Shown in pieces: positions 46,025 through 55,240 of a DNA stretch of 57,936 nt. The DNA lies in the NCBI GenBank assembly GCA_947453465.1, contig CANGGL010000004.1, positions 1 through 57,936 on the forward strand. Direction: 5' to 3'. How positions within the stretch are numbered: the first letter of the stretch is position 1; the number at the start of each line of letters is the position of its first letter. The translations under genes and the position numbers were made by a program. This DNA comes from Microbacteriaceae bacterium. Its GTDB lineage: Bacteria > Actinomycetota > Actinomycetes > Actinomycetales > Microbacteriaceae. Under the pieces are notes generated by a model. That model made no database searches and was not told where the DNA came from. It saw only the letters and a list, made by a program, of their open reading frames with translations.

Positions 46025-46161
46025 TTTTCTTGCTTTCTTTTCGTTAGATTGGGTATTACCACTATTCCTAGTGGGTAAGTAGAGAATAAATCGGATCAAG
46101 AATCGTCGAGCATTTGTGACGCTTTGTTTCGGTTCGTTCAGCCAGGCCGATCAGCATTCGG

Positions 46162-46194
46162 TAGCTGGCCGATAGCTGGCCGATAGCTGGCCGA
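46162..46194. repeat. Three 11-bp tandem repeats TAGCTGGCCGA in a divergent promoter region
   Basis: 46162-46172, 46173-46183, 46184-46194 between substrate-binding protein and Rrf2 genes. Confidence 0.9.
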
Positions 46195-46213
46195 TAGGTG
46201 GTTGGATAGAGGC

Positions 46214-46699
46214 ATGCAGGTTTCGGCGAAGGTTGACTACGGGATGAGAGCGATGCTCTTCTTGGCCGAGTCGTATCAGGCCGACCCTGCCGGGCTAGTC
46301 AAGGGCGATTCCATCTCGAAGTCGCAGTCGATTCCGGTGAAGTTTCTAGAGGCCATTCTCACCGAGCTTCGTCACGCCGGTTTTGTGATCAGCCAGCGCG
46401 GTGCCGTCGGCGGATATCGCCTGAGCCGCAACCCAGAGAAGATTTCTGTTGCTGACCTCATCCGAGTTCTCGATGGCCCACTCGCCGCAGTTCGTGGCCA
46501 GCGCCCAGAGAACGTCCACTATGAAGGCCCGGCCGAGCGCCTGCAAGACGTTTGGGTTGGCATTCGGGTTGCACTGCGCAACGTGCTCGAAGGGGTCAGC
46601 TTGGCCGACATCCTGGCTGGGCAATTTGGCGAGACACTGAGCACACTGTTGGCTGCGCCGGATGCCTGGGTGAGTCGCCCAGGATACGAATCGAACTAG
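46214..46699 (+). CDS. Rrf2 family transcriptional regulator
   Basis: MQVSAKVDYGMRAMLFLAESY...SIPVKFLEAILTELRHAGFVISQRGAVGGYRLSRNPEKISVADLIRVLDGPLA. Confidence 0.93.
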   Translation: MQVSAKVDYGMRAMLFLAESYQADPAGLVKGDSISKSQSIPVKFLEAILTELRHAGFVISQRGAVGGYRLSRNPEKISVADLIRVLDGPLAAVRGQRPENVHYEGPAERLQDVWVGIRVALRNVLEGVSLADILAGQFGETLSTLLAAPDAWVSRPGYESN

Positions 46700-46750
46700 C
46701 CTCCGGCGCCATCTTCGACAGCGCATTCATATTGCGTCTGAACGTTAGGC

Positions 46751-48091
46751 CTAAGCAGACACTTTCGCCGCGACCTTTGCGGCCAACTTTGCGGCGGCAG
46801 CGATCTTCTCGATGTCTGCGTCGGTGATCGCGCCCGAGACAAACCAGGCTTCGAAGGCCGAAGGTGGCAGTGAAACCCCGTTTTCAAGCATCGCGTGGAA
46901 GAACGCATTGAAGGCGGCCACATTCTGACTTTGAGCGTCGGCAAAATTGCGTACCGGCTTATCGGTGAAAAAGAAAGAGAACAGGTTGCCGCCAGTTTGC
47001 AGCTGGTGGGCGACGCCCTCAGCGGTTAGGGCTTCGCTGATTACCCGACCAGTCTGCTTCGCTCGGGTGTCGAGAGTGGCATACAGGTTGGCGTCACAAA
47101 GTTCAAGGGTGGCCAGGCCGGCAGCAGTCGCCACCGGGTTGCCGCTAAGTGTGCCGGCTTGATAGACATTGCCAATCGGGGCAAGCAAATCCATGATTTT
47201 CGCCGAACCAGCCACCGCAGCAACTGGGTAACCGCCACCTATCACCTTGCCATAGGTGAATAAATCGGGGGTCCAAGTCTCAGGCGCAAAACCTTCATCA
47301 AGGATGTGCTGTGGCGGGTTCTGAACCGCGTGCCACCAGCCACCGCTCGATATCCTGAAACCGGTCATCACTTCATCCAAGATGAAAAGCGCGCCGGCGG
47401 CCTTGGTCAGCTTCGAGATTTCGCCATTGAAACCGATGATTGGACTCACAACACCCATGTTGGCCGGCGCCGGTTCGGTGATCACAGCGGCAATTTCGCC
47501 ACCGCGGTGGGCGAACAAATCGCGCAGCGCATCGAAGTCGTTGTATGGCAAAACTACGGTGTCTTGGGCCTGGCCCGGGGTCACGCCAGGGGAGTTTGGC
47601 AGGCCAAGCGTGACTACACCAGAACCGGCCTGAACTAGAAGGGCATCGCTGTGTCCGTGGTAGCAACCGGCAAATTTGACGATGACGTTGCGGCCGGTTG
47701 CGGCGCGCGCCAGGCGAATCGCGGTCATCACGGCCTCTGTGCCAGATGACACGAAGCGCACGCGCTCAACAGCCGAAACTCGGCGAACCATTTCTTCGGC
47801 TAGCAAAACCTCGTTCGGGCTCGGTGCTCCAAACGATGCAGAAAGTGCTGCCGCTTCGGTAACCTTGGCAACCACCTGCGGGTGCGCGTGGCCGAGAATC
47901 ATCGGACCCCAAGAGCCAACCAGGTCAACATACTGATTGCCGTCTACATCCCAGATCTGCGAACCTTCGCCGCGCACAAAATATCGCGGGCTTCCGCCTA
48001 CGCCTTTGAAGGCTCGAACCGGTGAGCTAACTCCGCCAGGGATGACGCGCTGCGCACGTTCGTGCCAGGCCTGCGAACCAGAGATGTTCAT
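46751..48091 (-). CDS. hemL: Glutamate-1-semialdehyde 2,1-aminomutase
   Basis: [56 protein letters not shown]. Confidence 0.97.
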   Translation of the reverse strand: MNISGSQAWHERAQRVIPGGVSSPVRAFKGVGGSPRYFVRGEGSQIWDVDGNQYVDLVGSWGPMILGHAHPQVVAKVTEAAALSASFGAPSPNEVLLAEEMVRRVSAVERVRFVSSGTEAVMTAIRLARAATGRNVIVKFAGCYHGHSDALLVQAGSGVVTLGLPNSPGVTPGQAQDTVVLPYNDFDALRDLFAHRGGEIAAVITEPAPANMGVVSPIIGFNGEISKLTKAAGALFILDEVMTGFRISSGGWWHAVQNPPQHILDEGFAPETWTPDLFTYGKVIGGGYPVAAVAGSAKIMDLLAPIGNVYQAGTLSGNPVATAAGLATLELCDANLYATLDTRAKQTGRVISEALTAEGVAHQLQTGGNLFSFFFTDKPVRNFADAQSQNVAAFNAFFHAMLENGVSLPPSAFEAWFVSGAITDADIEKIAAAAKLAAKVAAKVSA

Positions 48092-49080
48092 TTCAACCAA
48101 CCGGCAACCTCGATGGCCCAGTAGGTGCAGATGATGTTGGCGCCGGCACGGTGAACCGAGGCAAGCGCTTCAAGGATGGCTGGCTCGCGGTTGATTAGCC
48201 CCTGGGCGGCAGCGGCCTCGATCATCGCCATTTCACCCGAAACCACATAGCTGGCGATCGGTAGGTCGACGATCTGGCTTGCCTGATAAATGACATCGAG
48301 ATAGGACAAAGCCGGCTTCACCATAATGATGTCGGCACCCTCGGCAGCATCGAGTTTGATCTCGCGAAGTGATTCGCGTGTGTTGCGAGGGTCCTGTTGA
48401 TAGGTCTTGCGGTCGCCATCCAACTGCGACTCAACGGCCTCTCGGAATGGGCCATAGAAAGCCGAGGCATACTTGGCGGCATAGGCCAAGATTGAAACGT
48501 CTTCGTGACCGGCAGCATCAAGTGCTCGACGAGTTGCCGCAACCTGACCATCCATCATGCCGCTGGTGCCAAGCATGTGGGCGCCGGCCTCGGCAAGAAC
48601 CACTGCCATCTGGCCATAAATCTCAAGGGTCGCATCGTTGTCGACCTCGCAGTTGCCGTGCAAATCTGGGCTCCCCAGCACACCGCAGTGGCCGTGGCTG
48701 GTGAACTCATCCAGGCAAAGATCAGCGATGACCACCAGGCGGTCGCCAACCTGGGCACGAATGTCACGGATGGCTTTTGACAGCACACCGTTAGGGTTCA
48801 GCGCTTCGCTGCCCATCACATCGCGATGGTTTGGAATGCCGAAGACCATGACGCCGCCGATGCCAGCTTCGAGGGCTCGGTCAATTTCTGCACGGAGCGA
48901 AGTTTCGGTGTGCTGAACCACGCCCGGGAGGCCGGTGATCGGCTTGGGTTCCGCGAGCCCTTCGCGAATGAATAGCGGCAGAATCAGCTGCTCGGCGCGA
49001 ATCTGAGTTTCGCTAACCAGGTTGCGAATGGCAGGGTTGGCACGAAGGCGACGAGGGCGTTGGGAAAGGTCGTTGCTCAT
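48088..49080 (-). CDS. hemB: Porphobilinogen synthase
   Basis: [57 protein letters not shown]. Confidence 0.97.
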   Translation of the reverse strand: MSNDLSQRPRRLRANPAIRNLVSETQIRAEQLILPLFIREGLAEPKPITGLPGVVQHTETSLRAEIDRALEAGIGGVMVFGIPNHRDVMGSEALNPNGVLSKAIRDIRAQVGDRLVVIADLCLDEFTSHGHCGVLGSPDLHGNCEVDNDATLEIYGQMAVVLAEAGAHMLGTSGMMDGQVAATRRALDAAGHEDVSILAYAAKYASAFYGPFREAVESQLDGDRKTYQQDPRNTRESLREIKLDAAEGADIIMVKPALSYLDVIYQASQIVDLPIASYVVSGEMAMIEAAAAQGLINREPAILEALASVHRAGANIICTYWAIEVAGWLK

Positions 49081-49841
49081 CGTTCTCCTTCCAACAGCAA
49101 CTGGAGCGCTGCCGCAACCGATTTTGGGGTCGGGTTCGATGGTATCGAAGCAACGGCCAGCCCCGCATCCTTGATGACTTTTGCCGTAGTAAAACCGGCT
49201 GCCACCAGCGGCATTCTCGGTTTCGGCACGAATGACAAGAATGCGCGCGCAGCGCTTGGCGAACGGAAAATAACGGCCGAGAAGTCACCCGCGTTGGCCG
49301 CTACAACCGAAGCTGGCGGCGTTTCAACGGTGACCGTGGTGTAGACCACACCTTGGATGAGGTTCCAACCGGCCGCCTGAAGTTTGCTCGGTAGGGTCTT
49401 CATCGCCAACAGTCCCGATGGAATGATCGCGGTTTGAGCGTCACCGATACCGGCCAATTGTTCGGCCAAGGCTGCCGAGTCAGACAGTTCCGGAGTCAAT
49501 ACGTCAACCGCACCGAGCTCACGCAGAGATTCGGCAGTTCGAGCTCCGACTGCTGCGAATCGAAGGTTCTCCGCAGCCGCGATTGCAGCCTGCAAGTTAT
49601 CCACACCAACCAGCTCAGTGAAGCAGCGAATCGCGTTCACCGAGGTTGCCACTAGCCACTTCGCACCATTGGCTTTCAAGGCATCCAGCATTCGAAGGGC
49701 TTCGGCGTTGTTCTCTGCCTTGTCGATTCGAATGTATGGGTCAATCACCGTTTCGATGCCAAGCTCGGCGAGTGCAGCAGCGTCATCCTGGTTGCCATCG
49801 GCACGGATGAGCAGCACCGGCTTTTGCTCTGAACTAGTCAT
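49077..49841 (-). CDS. hemD: Uroporphyrinogen-III synthase
   Basis: From [28 protein letters not shown]...; HemD-like fold between hemC and hemB; track start at 50102 lies inside hemC. Confidence 0.85.
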   Translation of the reverse strand: MTSSEQKPVLLIRADGNQDDAAALAELGIETVIDPYIRIDKAENNAEALRMLDALKANGAKWLVATSVNAIRCFTELVGVDNLQAAIAAAENLRFAAVGARTAESLRELGAVDVLTPELSDSAALAEQLAGIGDAQTAIIPSGLLAMKTLPSKLQAAGWNLIQGVVYTTVTVETPPASVVAANAGDFSAVIFRSPSAARAFLSFVPKPRMPLVAAGFTTAKVIKDAGLAVASIPSNPTPKSVAAALQLLLEGER

Positions 49842-50787
49842 CACTTGGCGCCTCGGTCGACGCGCGGCTGGCCACATTAATGCCGGTGGTGTCGAGTTTC
49901 TTGGCCACCATGAGCCCGAGCTGGACTGCTTCGTCGAGCATGGTGTCGCCATTTTCGAGAACGATTGCCGCTTCGACTCGTGAGTGGGTGTTGGTCTCGC
50001 CATCGCTGAGTTCGGCGACCAATGAAAGGCGGTTGCCGTCGAGAGTGGCCAGAGCGCCCAGGGCGGTTTGACAGCTGGCATCCAGCCCAACCAAAACGGC
50101 ACGCTCGGCCGTTGTGATTAGCCGGGTTTCGATGTGGTCAAGTTTCTCGAGCGCCTTGCTGAGGTCGCGGTCAAACCCTCTGATCTCAATGGCCAGGGCT
50201 CCTTGGGCGGGGGCTGGCAGCAGTTGTTCGCTGGTCAGATATTCCGTTATTTCACTTGCGCGGTTCAAGCGCTTGACCCCGGCGGCGGCCAGGATAACGG
50301 CATCGAATTCGCCATCTCGCACCTTCTGGATGCGGGTGTCGACGTTGCCTCGAATCGGGGCGGTCACTAGATCTGGTCGTAAAAACTTGATGCGAGCGGC
50401 ACGACGAGGTGACGAGGTGCCGACGATGGCGCCAGCCGGCAGCTCCATCAGAGTTTGGCCGTGCTTCGAAATCACAATATCGCGGTGGTCTTCGCGCGGA
50501 GGAATGGCCACCAGTTTTAGGCCAAGCAACCGTGCCGAAGGCAGGTCTTTCATTGAGTGAACAATGAGGTCAACTTCGTTGGCAATCAGGGCATCTCGAA
50601 TGGATGAAACGAAGACCCCCGGGCGAATCGGGTTCATCAGAGAGCCGGCGGTCTCATCGCCTTCGGTTGAAATGACAATGATTTCAACTTCACCCTTAGT
50701 GATTTTCTTGAGTGCATCGGCCACATAGTTGGCTTGCCAGAGAGCCAGCTTGCTGCCGCGGGTGCCGAGGCGATAGTTCTTAGACAC
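49834..50787 (-). CDS. hemC: Hydroxymethylbilane synthase (porphobilinogen deaminase)
   Basis: YRLGTRGSKLALWQANYVADALKK; VHSMKDLP; GTSSPRRAARI; GLDASCQTALGA; GTG start 50787. Confidence 0.95.
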   Translation of the reverse strand: MSKNYRLGTRGSKLALWQANYVADALKKITKGEVEIIVISTEGDETAGSLMNPIRPGVFVSSIRDALIANEVDLIVHSMKDLPSARLLGLKLVAIPPREDHRDIVISKHGQTLMELPAGAIVGTSSPRRAARIKFLRPDLVTAPIRGNVDTRIQKVRDGEFDAVILAAAGVKRLNRASEITEYLTSEQLLPAPAQGALAIEIRGFDRDLSKALEKLDHIETRLITTAERAVLVGLDASCQTALGALATLDGNRLSLVAELSDGETNTHSRVEAAIVLENGDTMLDEAVQLGLMVAKKLDTTGINVASRASTEAPSDD

Positions 50788-52042
50788 TGTAATCTCCGAA
50801 CAGCGCAAGCAGCGCCTTGCGATAGTCGTCTTCATCGCCGGTGGCAGCGAGAGACTTGGCTTTGGTGATTGGTTCGTGGAGCATCTGATTGGTGCTCGAG
50901 GTGAGGTTGGCTCGCGCAGCCTCAGCTGCTTCGGCTCCGTCGCGCTTGAGAATGCGGTCAACCTCTTCGTCGATCCACAGGGCTATTTTGCCGCGTATCG
51001 CCGAGACAAACGGGCCTAGGTTGCGTTCGAGTTTCTCGCGCTCGAAGGCCTCGACTCCCTGGCCAACGAGGTTTTGAGCCGACAGGATGGCATCGCTGTG
51101 CTCGACCGGTGCGTGACGCTTGATGACATCGAGGTTCACTAGGTCAACGTTCGGCATCGATTCAACCTCTGGCGAAACATCGCGCGAGAGCGAAACATCG
51201 ATGACCATAAGTGGTTTAGCGGGGTTGGCGCCTGCTGGAGCAGTGCGAAGTGCGGTTTCAAGTGCCGCCTTGGTGAGCAAATCGCCGGCGTTGCCGCTGC
51301 AGCTAACCAATAGGTCGGCTATCGCGATGGATGCACTCAGACCGTCGTGCTCGATTGAAATGAGCCCGCGTGAGAGGGCGAAGTCTTGAGCGCGGCCGCT
51401 TGGTGAGAAGACTGAAATGTCTTCGATGCCGCTGCGCTTGAGGGCAGCAACCACCACGCGTGCGTGGGCGCCGGTGCCAATGAGGAGGGCTCGTTTGCCC
51501 GAGTGTGAACCATGCCGTTGTTCTAGATAATCGAGTGCCACCGTGATGGTTGACCGCCCGGCTGAGCCGAGGCCGGTCTCGCTGGTGACCCGCTTGGCAA
51601 CCTCTGCCGCCTTTTGAAATGCCTGCACCAATGCGGTTGAAGCATGCCCCGATTGCATGGCCGAGGTGAATGAACGCTTGACCTGGCCGGCAATTTCCTC
51701 TTCACCGATGACCATAGATTCGAGACCCGAGGTCACTGAGAAAAGGTGCTGAGCCGCGGTTGAATCACTTATCGATTTAAAAATTTGACCGCAATATTCC
51801 GGTTCAAAATTTGACTGGTCGGCGATGGTTTGCAGGGCAAACTTGGTGGCCGCCTCAAAGTCTTCGCAGTCGAGATAAACCTCGAAGCGGTTGCAGGTGC
51901 TGATGATTACCGCGCCAGAGACGGTTGATTCCTGGGTTTTTGAAACCAGCGATGATTCGATCGATTCGCGCGCCTGACTCAGGCGGTCTAGATCTTCGAG
52001 CGGGACCTCACGATAGTCGGTTCCGATCAAGACGAGAGTCAC
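50780..52042 (-). CDS. hemA: Glutamyl-tRNA reductase
   Basis: VIISTCNRFEVYLDC; VTSGLESMVIGEEEIAGQVKRSF; LLIGTGAHARVVVAALKRSG. Confidence 0.96.
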   Translation of the reverse strand: MTLVLIGTDYREVPLEDLDRLSQARESIESSLVSKTQESTVSGAVIISTCNRFEVYLDCEDFEAATKFALQTIADQSNFEPEYCGQIFKSISDSTAAQHLFSVTSGLESMVIGEEEIAGQVKRSFTSAMQSGHASTALVQAFQKAAEVAKRVTSETGLGSAGRSTITVALDYLEQRHGSHSGKRALLIGTGAHARVVVAALKRSGIEDISVFSPSGRAQDFALSRGLISIEHDGLSASIAIADLLVSCSGNAGDLLTKAALETALRTAPAGANPAKPLMVIDVSLSRDVSPEVESMPNVDLVNLDVIKRHAPVEHSDAILSAQNLVGQGVEAFEREKLERNLGPFVSAIRGKIALWIDEEVDRILKRDGAEAAEAARANLTSSTNQMLHEPITKAKSLAATGDEDDYRKALLALFGDYSV

Positions 52043-52263
52043 TTCTCGTCTTCATCCTCTTCGTCAGACTCTTCATCGCCTTCGGCGTAGAGGTCGGCCC
52101 ACTTGTCTTCGTACTCTGGTTCTGCATCGCCGGCGAAGCCAGTGTTTGCCGGTGGAATGTGACCAATTTCCTTTTCAAGCGCGGTCAAATCGGTGTTCGG
52201 GCTGAAGTACTTCAGCTCACGAGCCACCTTGGTGTGCTTTGCCTTTTGACGGCCACGCCCCAT
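52039..52263 (-). CDS. DUF3073 family protein
   Basis: MGRGRQKAKHTKVARELKYFSPNTDLTALEKEIG; acidic C-terminus. Confidence 0.92.
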   Translation of the reverse strand: MGRGRQKAKHTKVARELKYFSPNTDLTALEKEIGHIPPANTGFAGDAEPEYEDKWADLYAEGDEESDEEDEDEK

Positions 52264-52333
52264 GGCGAGACCCCCTTACACGTGCTTGGGCGAACATGCT
52301 GTTCGCGCGGATACGAGTTTCTAAACGAAGCCT

Positions 52334-52693
52334 TTATTTTAGCAGGGTGTAGGCCAGGTAAAGCCCGGCTAGCGCTGCCAGTGTGGGTAACGCGAAATTA
52401 AGTGCGATGTTAGCAACGCCGCGCCAGATTTGTTTGGACTTGAAATATTCAACTGTCTGGGCTGAGAAGGTGCTGAAGGTTGACAGGCCGCCGCAAAAAC
52501 CGGTAACTACCAAAGCAACCACGAAACCACTAGCGTCTGCCGATCTCAAAACATAGCCGACCACGAACGAGGCAGCCGTGTTTACAACCAGCGTGCCCCA
52601 AGGCAGTTTTCCAATCCAGCCGGCAAGCAAAAATCTAAGTACGGCTCCGAGGCCACCGGCCAGTGCAATCAAACCGAATGCGACGACGATCAT
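52334..52693 (-). CDS. crcB: CrcB/FEX family fluoride exporter subunit
   Basis: GGLGAVLRFLLAGW; WGTLVVNTAASFVVGYV; GFCGGLSTFSTFSAQ. Confidence 0.93.
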   Translation of the reverse strand: MIVVAFGLIALAGGLGAVLRFLLAGWIGKLPWGTLVVNTAASFVVGYVLRSADASGFVVALVVTGFCGGLSTFSTFSAQTVEYFKSKQIWRGVANIALNFALPTLAALAGLYLAYTLLK

Positions 52694-53130
52694 TCTGTTA
52701 CCTCTTCAACATCGTGGCTAACCGCTGCATTGTTGCCGGTCAGGCGCTGCCCAAGTGCGTGAGCACCCCAATAGCCAAGAAGGCTGGCGGCAAAAATTCC
52801 AAACACGTAGCCAAATAGGCCCAAACTGATTGGTTGACCGGCAGATAGCGGCGCGGCAATTCCAGAAGCAGTTAGCAGTGCAACACCACTCATCGTTGTG
52901 AAACCACCCGAGAAGCCAATGGCCCAAAACTGGCGGCGGCCGACCCGTGAAACGCGAGGGTCGCTATTTAGCCAACCGATGATGATTGAGCCGAGGATGT
53001 TAACCGCGGCCACTGAAAATAATGAGCCAAGGTTGATGTCGAAGCTGAAGCGGAGCAATGTGCCAAGGGTTCCGCCGGCAAAAACCAGTGCCAGGCTCTT
53101 CCAGTTGATAGTCAAGTTTTTAGTCCTCAT
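52690..53130 (-). CDS. crcB: CrcB family fluoride exporter subunit (second, divergent)
   Basis: GGTLGTLLRFSFD; VNILGSIIIGWL; GFSGGFTTMSGVAL. Confidence 0.88.
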   Translation of the reverse strand: MRTKNLTINWKSLALVFAGGTLGTLLRFSFDINLGSLFSVAAVNILGSIIIGWLNSDPRVSRVGRRQFWAIGFSGGFTTMSGVALLTASGIAAPLSAGQPISLGLFGYVFGIFAASLLGYWGAHALGQRLTGNNAAVSHDVEEVTE

Positions 53131-55162
53131 CTATGCGCTTTGCGCGCACCTTGGTTACGCCGCCACCAAGACGGTGTCTGCGCAGGGCCGGGCGGATGAA
53201 CTCTCCACGGCGCGCATCACCCGGAAGTGGGCGACGGTTAAGTGGGTTGGCGTATTCGGCCGACTCAAGGCGCCAAGGAACGAGGGTAACCATTACACCG
53301 CGAACATACATGAGCTGCTTGCGAATGCGGTTGGCTCGGTGGTTGTGCAGCACGTGCTCCCACCAGTGGCCAACCACAAGCTTCGGCATGTAAACCGAGA
53401 TGCGCTCAGAGCCGAACTCGGTGCGGTGTGCCTCTAGGTACTCAACCAGTGGTGCACCGAACTCTCGATAAGGGCTCTCGATGATCTTGAGTGGAACCTC
53501 TAGGCCAAACTTCTTCCAGTCGCGCTCAAACTTCTTTGATGCGGCTGGGTCGGCTGCCACGTGCAAAACATCCAAGCGGGTGTGGCGGCTTGAAAGGGCG
53601 TAGTCAAGGGCCTTGAGCTGTGGCTTGTTGAGCTTGTCCATTAGGACCACCGCATAGTCACCCTTGCTGCCGAACTTAATGTTTGGGTCAAGCGCAATCT
53701 CGAGGTTGACGGCCTTGTAGTAGCGGCCGGTTGCCCACATGACCACCCAGAGGAACGGCATGATGATGAAGACCATCCAGGCACCGTGGGTGAACTTGGT
53801 GACCGAAACGATGACCAAAACGGCCGCGGTTAGTGAGGCACCAAAACCGTTGATGAGGCGGCCAGAGAGGGCTTCCTTCTTCGAGATCGTGCCCTTCTTG
53901 AGGCCGCGTCGCCAGTGCTTGAGCATGCCCATTTGGCCAAGCGTGAACGATGTGAAAACACCTAGAACGTAAAGCTGAATCAGAGCGGTCACCGATGCCT
54001 GGAAGACCAGGATCATGGCCAGTGCGGCCAGGGTCAGCGAAAGCATTCCGTTTGAGTAAACCAAGCGGTCACCGCGGGTGAGCAGCGCCTTAGGGGCATA
54101 GCCATCCTTTGCGAGAACTGAGGTGAGCAGCGGGAAACCGTTGAAGGCGGTGTTTGCCGCAAGCAACAAGATGGCCGCGGTGGCAGCCTGCAGAATGTAG
54201 AACAAGACTGAGCCGCCGCCGAAGATTGCGGTGCCCAGCTGAGCGATGACCGACATCTGTGGGCCGACGATTGCGTGGCCCTGAAGCTCAGGGTCTTCTA
54301 GATACTTGACGCCCGAAATCAGCGCGAAGGCAACGATGCCGATGAACATGAAGATTGCGCTGGCGCCCATCCATGACATGGTGATCTGCGCGTTCTTGAC
54401 CTTTGGGTGACGGAAGGCCGGGACGCCGTTGGCGATTGCCTCAACGCCGGTAAGGGCAGCCGAACCGGATGCGAATGATCGGAGGAGCAGCATGACGATT
54501 AGGAACGGTGTGGCCACCAGGGTTGATTCTGGAACCAATTCATAGCCCGCCGATGGAGCGACGATTGCCTGGCCGGTCATCAGCTTGATGATGCCTGAAA
54601 CGATCATGATGACGACTGTGGTTAGGAACAGGTAAGTCGGCACGGCAAAAGCAAAGCCTGACTCGCGAACACCACGAAGGTTGATTGCCAAAAGTAAGAC
54701 GATGAACGCCACGGCAATTTCAACGCGCCACGGGTCAAGGCCTGGGAAGGCTGAGATCAGGTTGTCGACACCAGATGCAATCGACACGGCCACGGTCATT
54801 ACGTAGTCGAGCAGCAGGGCCGAAGCAACTGTGAGAGCGGCCTTTTCGCCGAGGTTCTTCTGAGCAACTTCATAATCGCCACCGCCAGATGGGTATGCGG
54901 CGACGACCTTGCGATAGCTGAGGATGATGACAAAAAGCAGGAGGACCACGATGGCCGCGATCCATGGCGCGAAGGCCAGGAAGCTTGCGCCACCCAGGGT
55001 AAGAATCATGAGGAGTTCTTGAGGACCGTAGGCAACCGATGAAAGTGGGTCGCTAGAGAAGATCGGAAGAGCGATGGTCTTCGGCAGAAGTTGGCCTTCG
55101 AGGCTCTTATTCGAAAGTTTCTTGCCGAGAAAAATTCTCTTTGGTTTCAATGAGTCAATCAC
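53120..55162 (-). CDS. APC superfamily permease with cytoplasmic C-terminal region
   Basis: SSDPLSSVAYGPQELLMILTLGG; SGGGDYEVAQKNLGEKAAL; 12 TM-like segments. Confidence 0.9.
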   Translation of the reverse strand: MIDSLKPKRIFLGKKLSNKSLEGQLLPKTIALPIFSSDPLSSVAYGPQELLMILTLGGASFLAFAPWIAAIVVLLLFVIILSYRKVVAAYPSGGGDYEVAQKNLGEKAALTVASALLLDYVMTVAVSIASGVDNLISAFPGLDPWRVEIAVAFIVLLLAINLRGVRESGFAFAVPTYLFLTTVVIMIVSGIIKLMTGQAIVAPSAGYELVPESTLVATPFLIVMLLLRSFASGSAALTGVEAIANGVPAFRHPKVKNAQITMSWMGASAIFMFIGIVAFALISGVKYLEDPELQGHAIVGPQMSVIAQLGTAIFGGGSVLFYILQAATAAILLLAANTAFNGFPLLTSVLAKDGYAPKALLTRGDRLVYSNGMLSLTLAALAMILVFQASVTALIQLYVLGVFTSFTLGQMGMLKHWRRGLKKGTISKKEALSGRLINGFGASLTAAVLVIVSVTKFTHGAWMVFIIMPFLWVVMWATGRYYKAVNLEIALDPNIKFGSKGDYAVVLMDKLNKPQLKALDYALSSRHTRLDVLHVAADPAASKKFERDWKKFGLEVPLKIIESPYREFGAPLVEYLEAHRTEFGSERISVYMPKLVVGHWWEHVLHNHRANRIRKQLMYVRGVMVTLVPWRLESAEYANPLNRRPLPGDARRGEFIRPALRRHRLGGGVTKVRAKRIDED

Positions 55163-55187
55163 GAGAGACCAATCTACTCTTAAACGG

Positions 55188-55223
55188 CGATGGCCTCCTC
55201 CCTTTTGGGGGCGGAGGCCATCG
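55188..55223 (-). terminator. Strong stem-loop between MFS gene and APC gene (terminator-like)
   Basis: CGATGGCCTCC ... GGAGGCCATCG with inner CCCC/GGGG; no clear U-tract. Confidence 0.55.
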
Positions 55224-55240
55224 AACGAATCGGGTTTGAA

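Noticed and set aside
49842-50102. N-terminal extension of the hemD ORF into hemC
   Set aside because: Sequence is a frame-shifted reading of hemC; the HemD-like sequence starts at MTSSEQKPV (49841)
52290-52306. GCGAACA-TGC-TGTTCGC hairpin upstream of DUF3073
   Set aside because: 7-bp stem, no U-tract and no known riboswitch pattern; noted only as a possible 5'-UTR element
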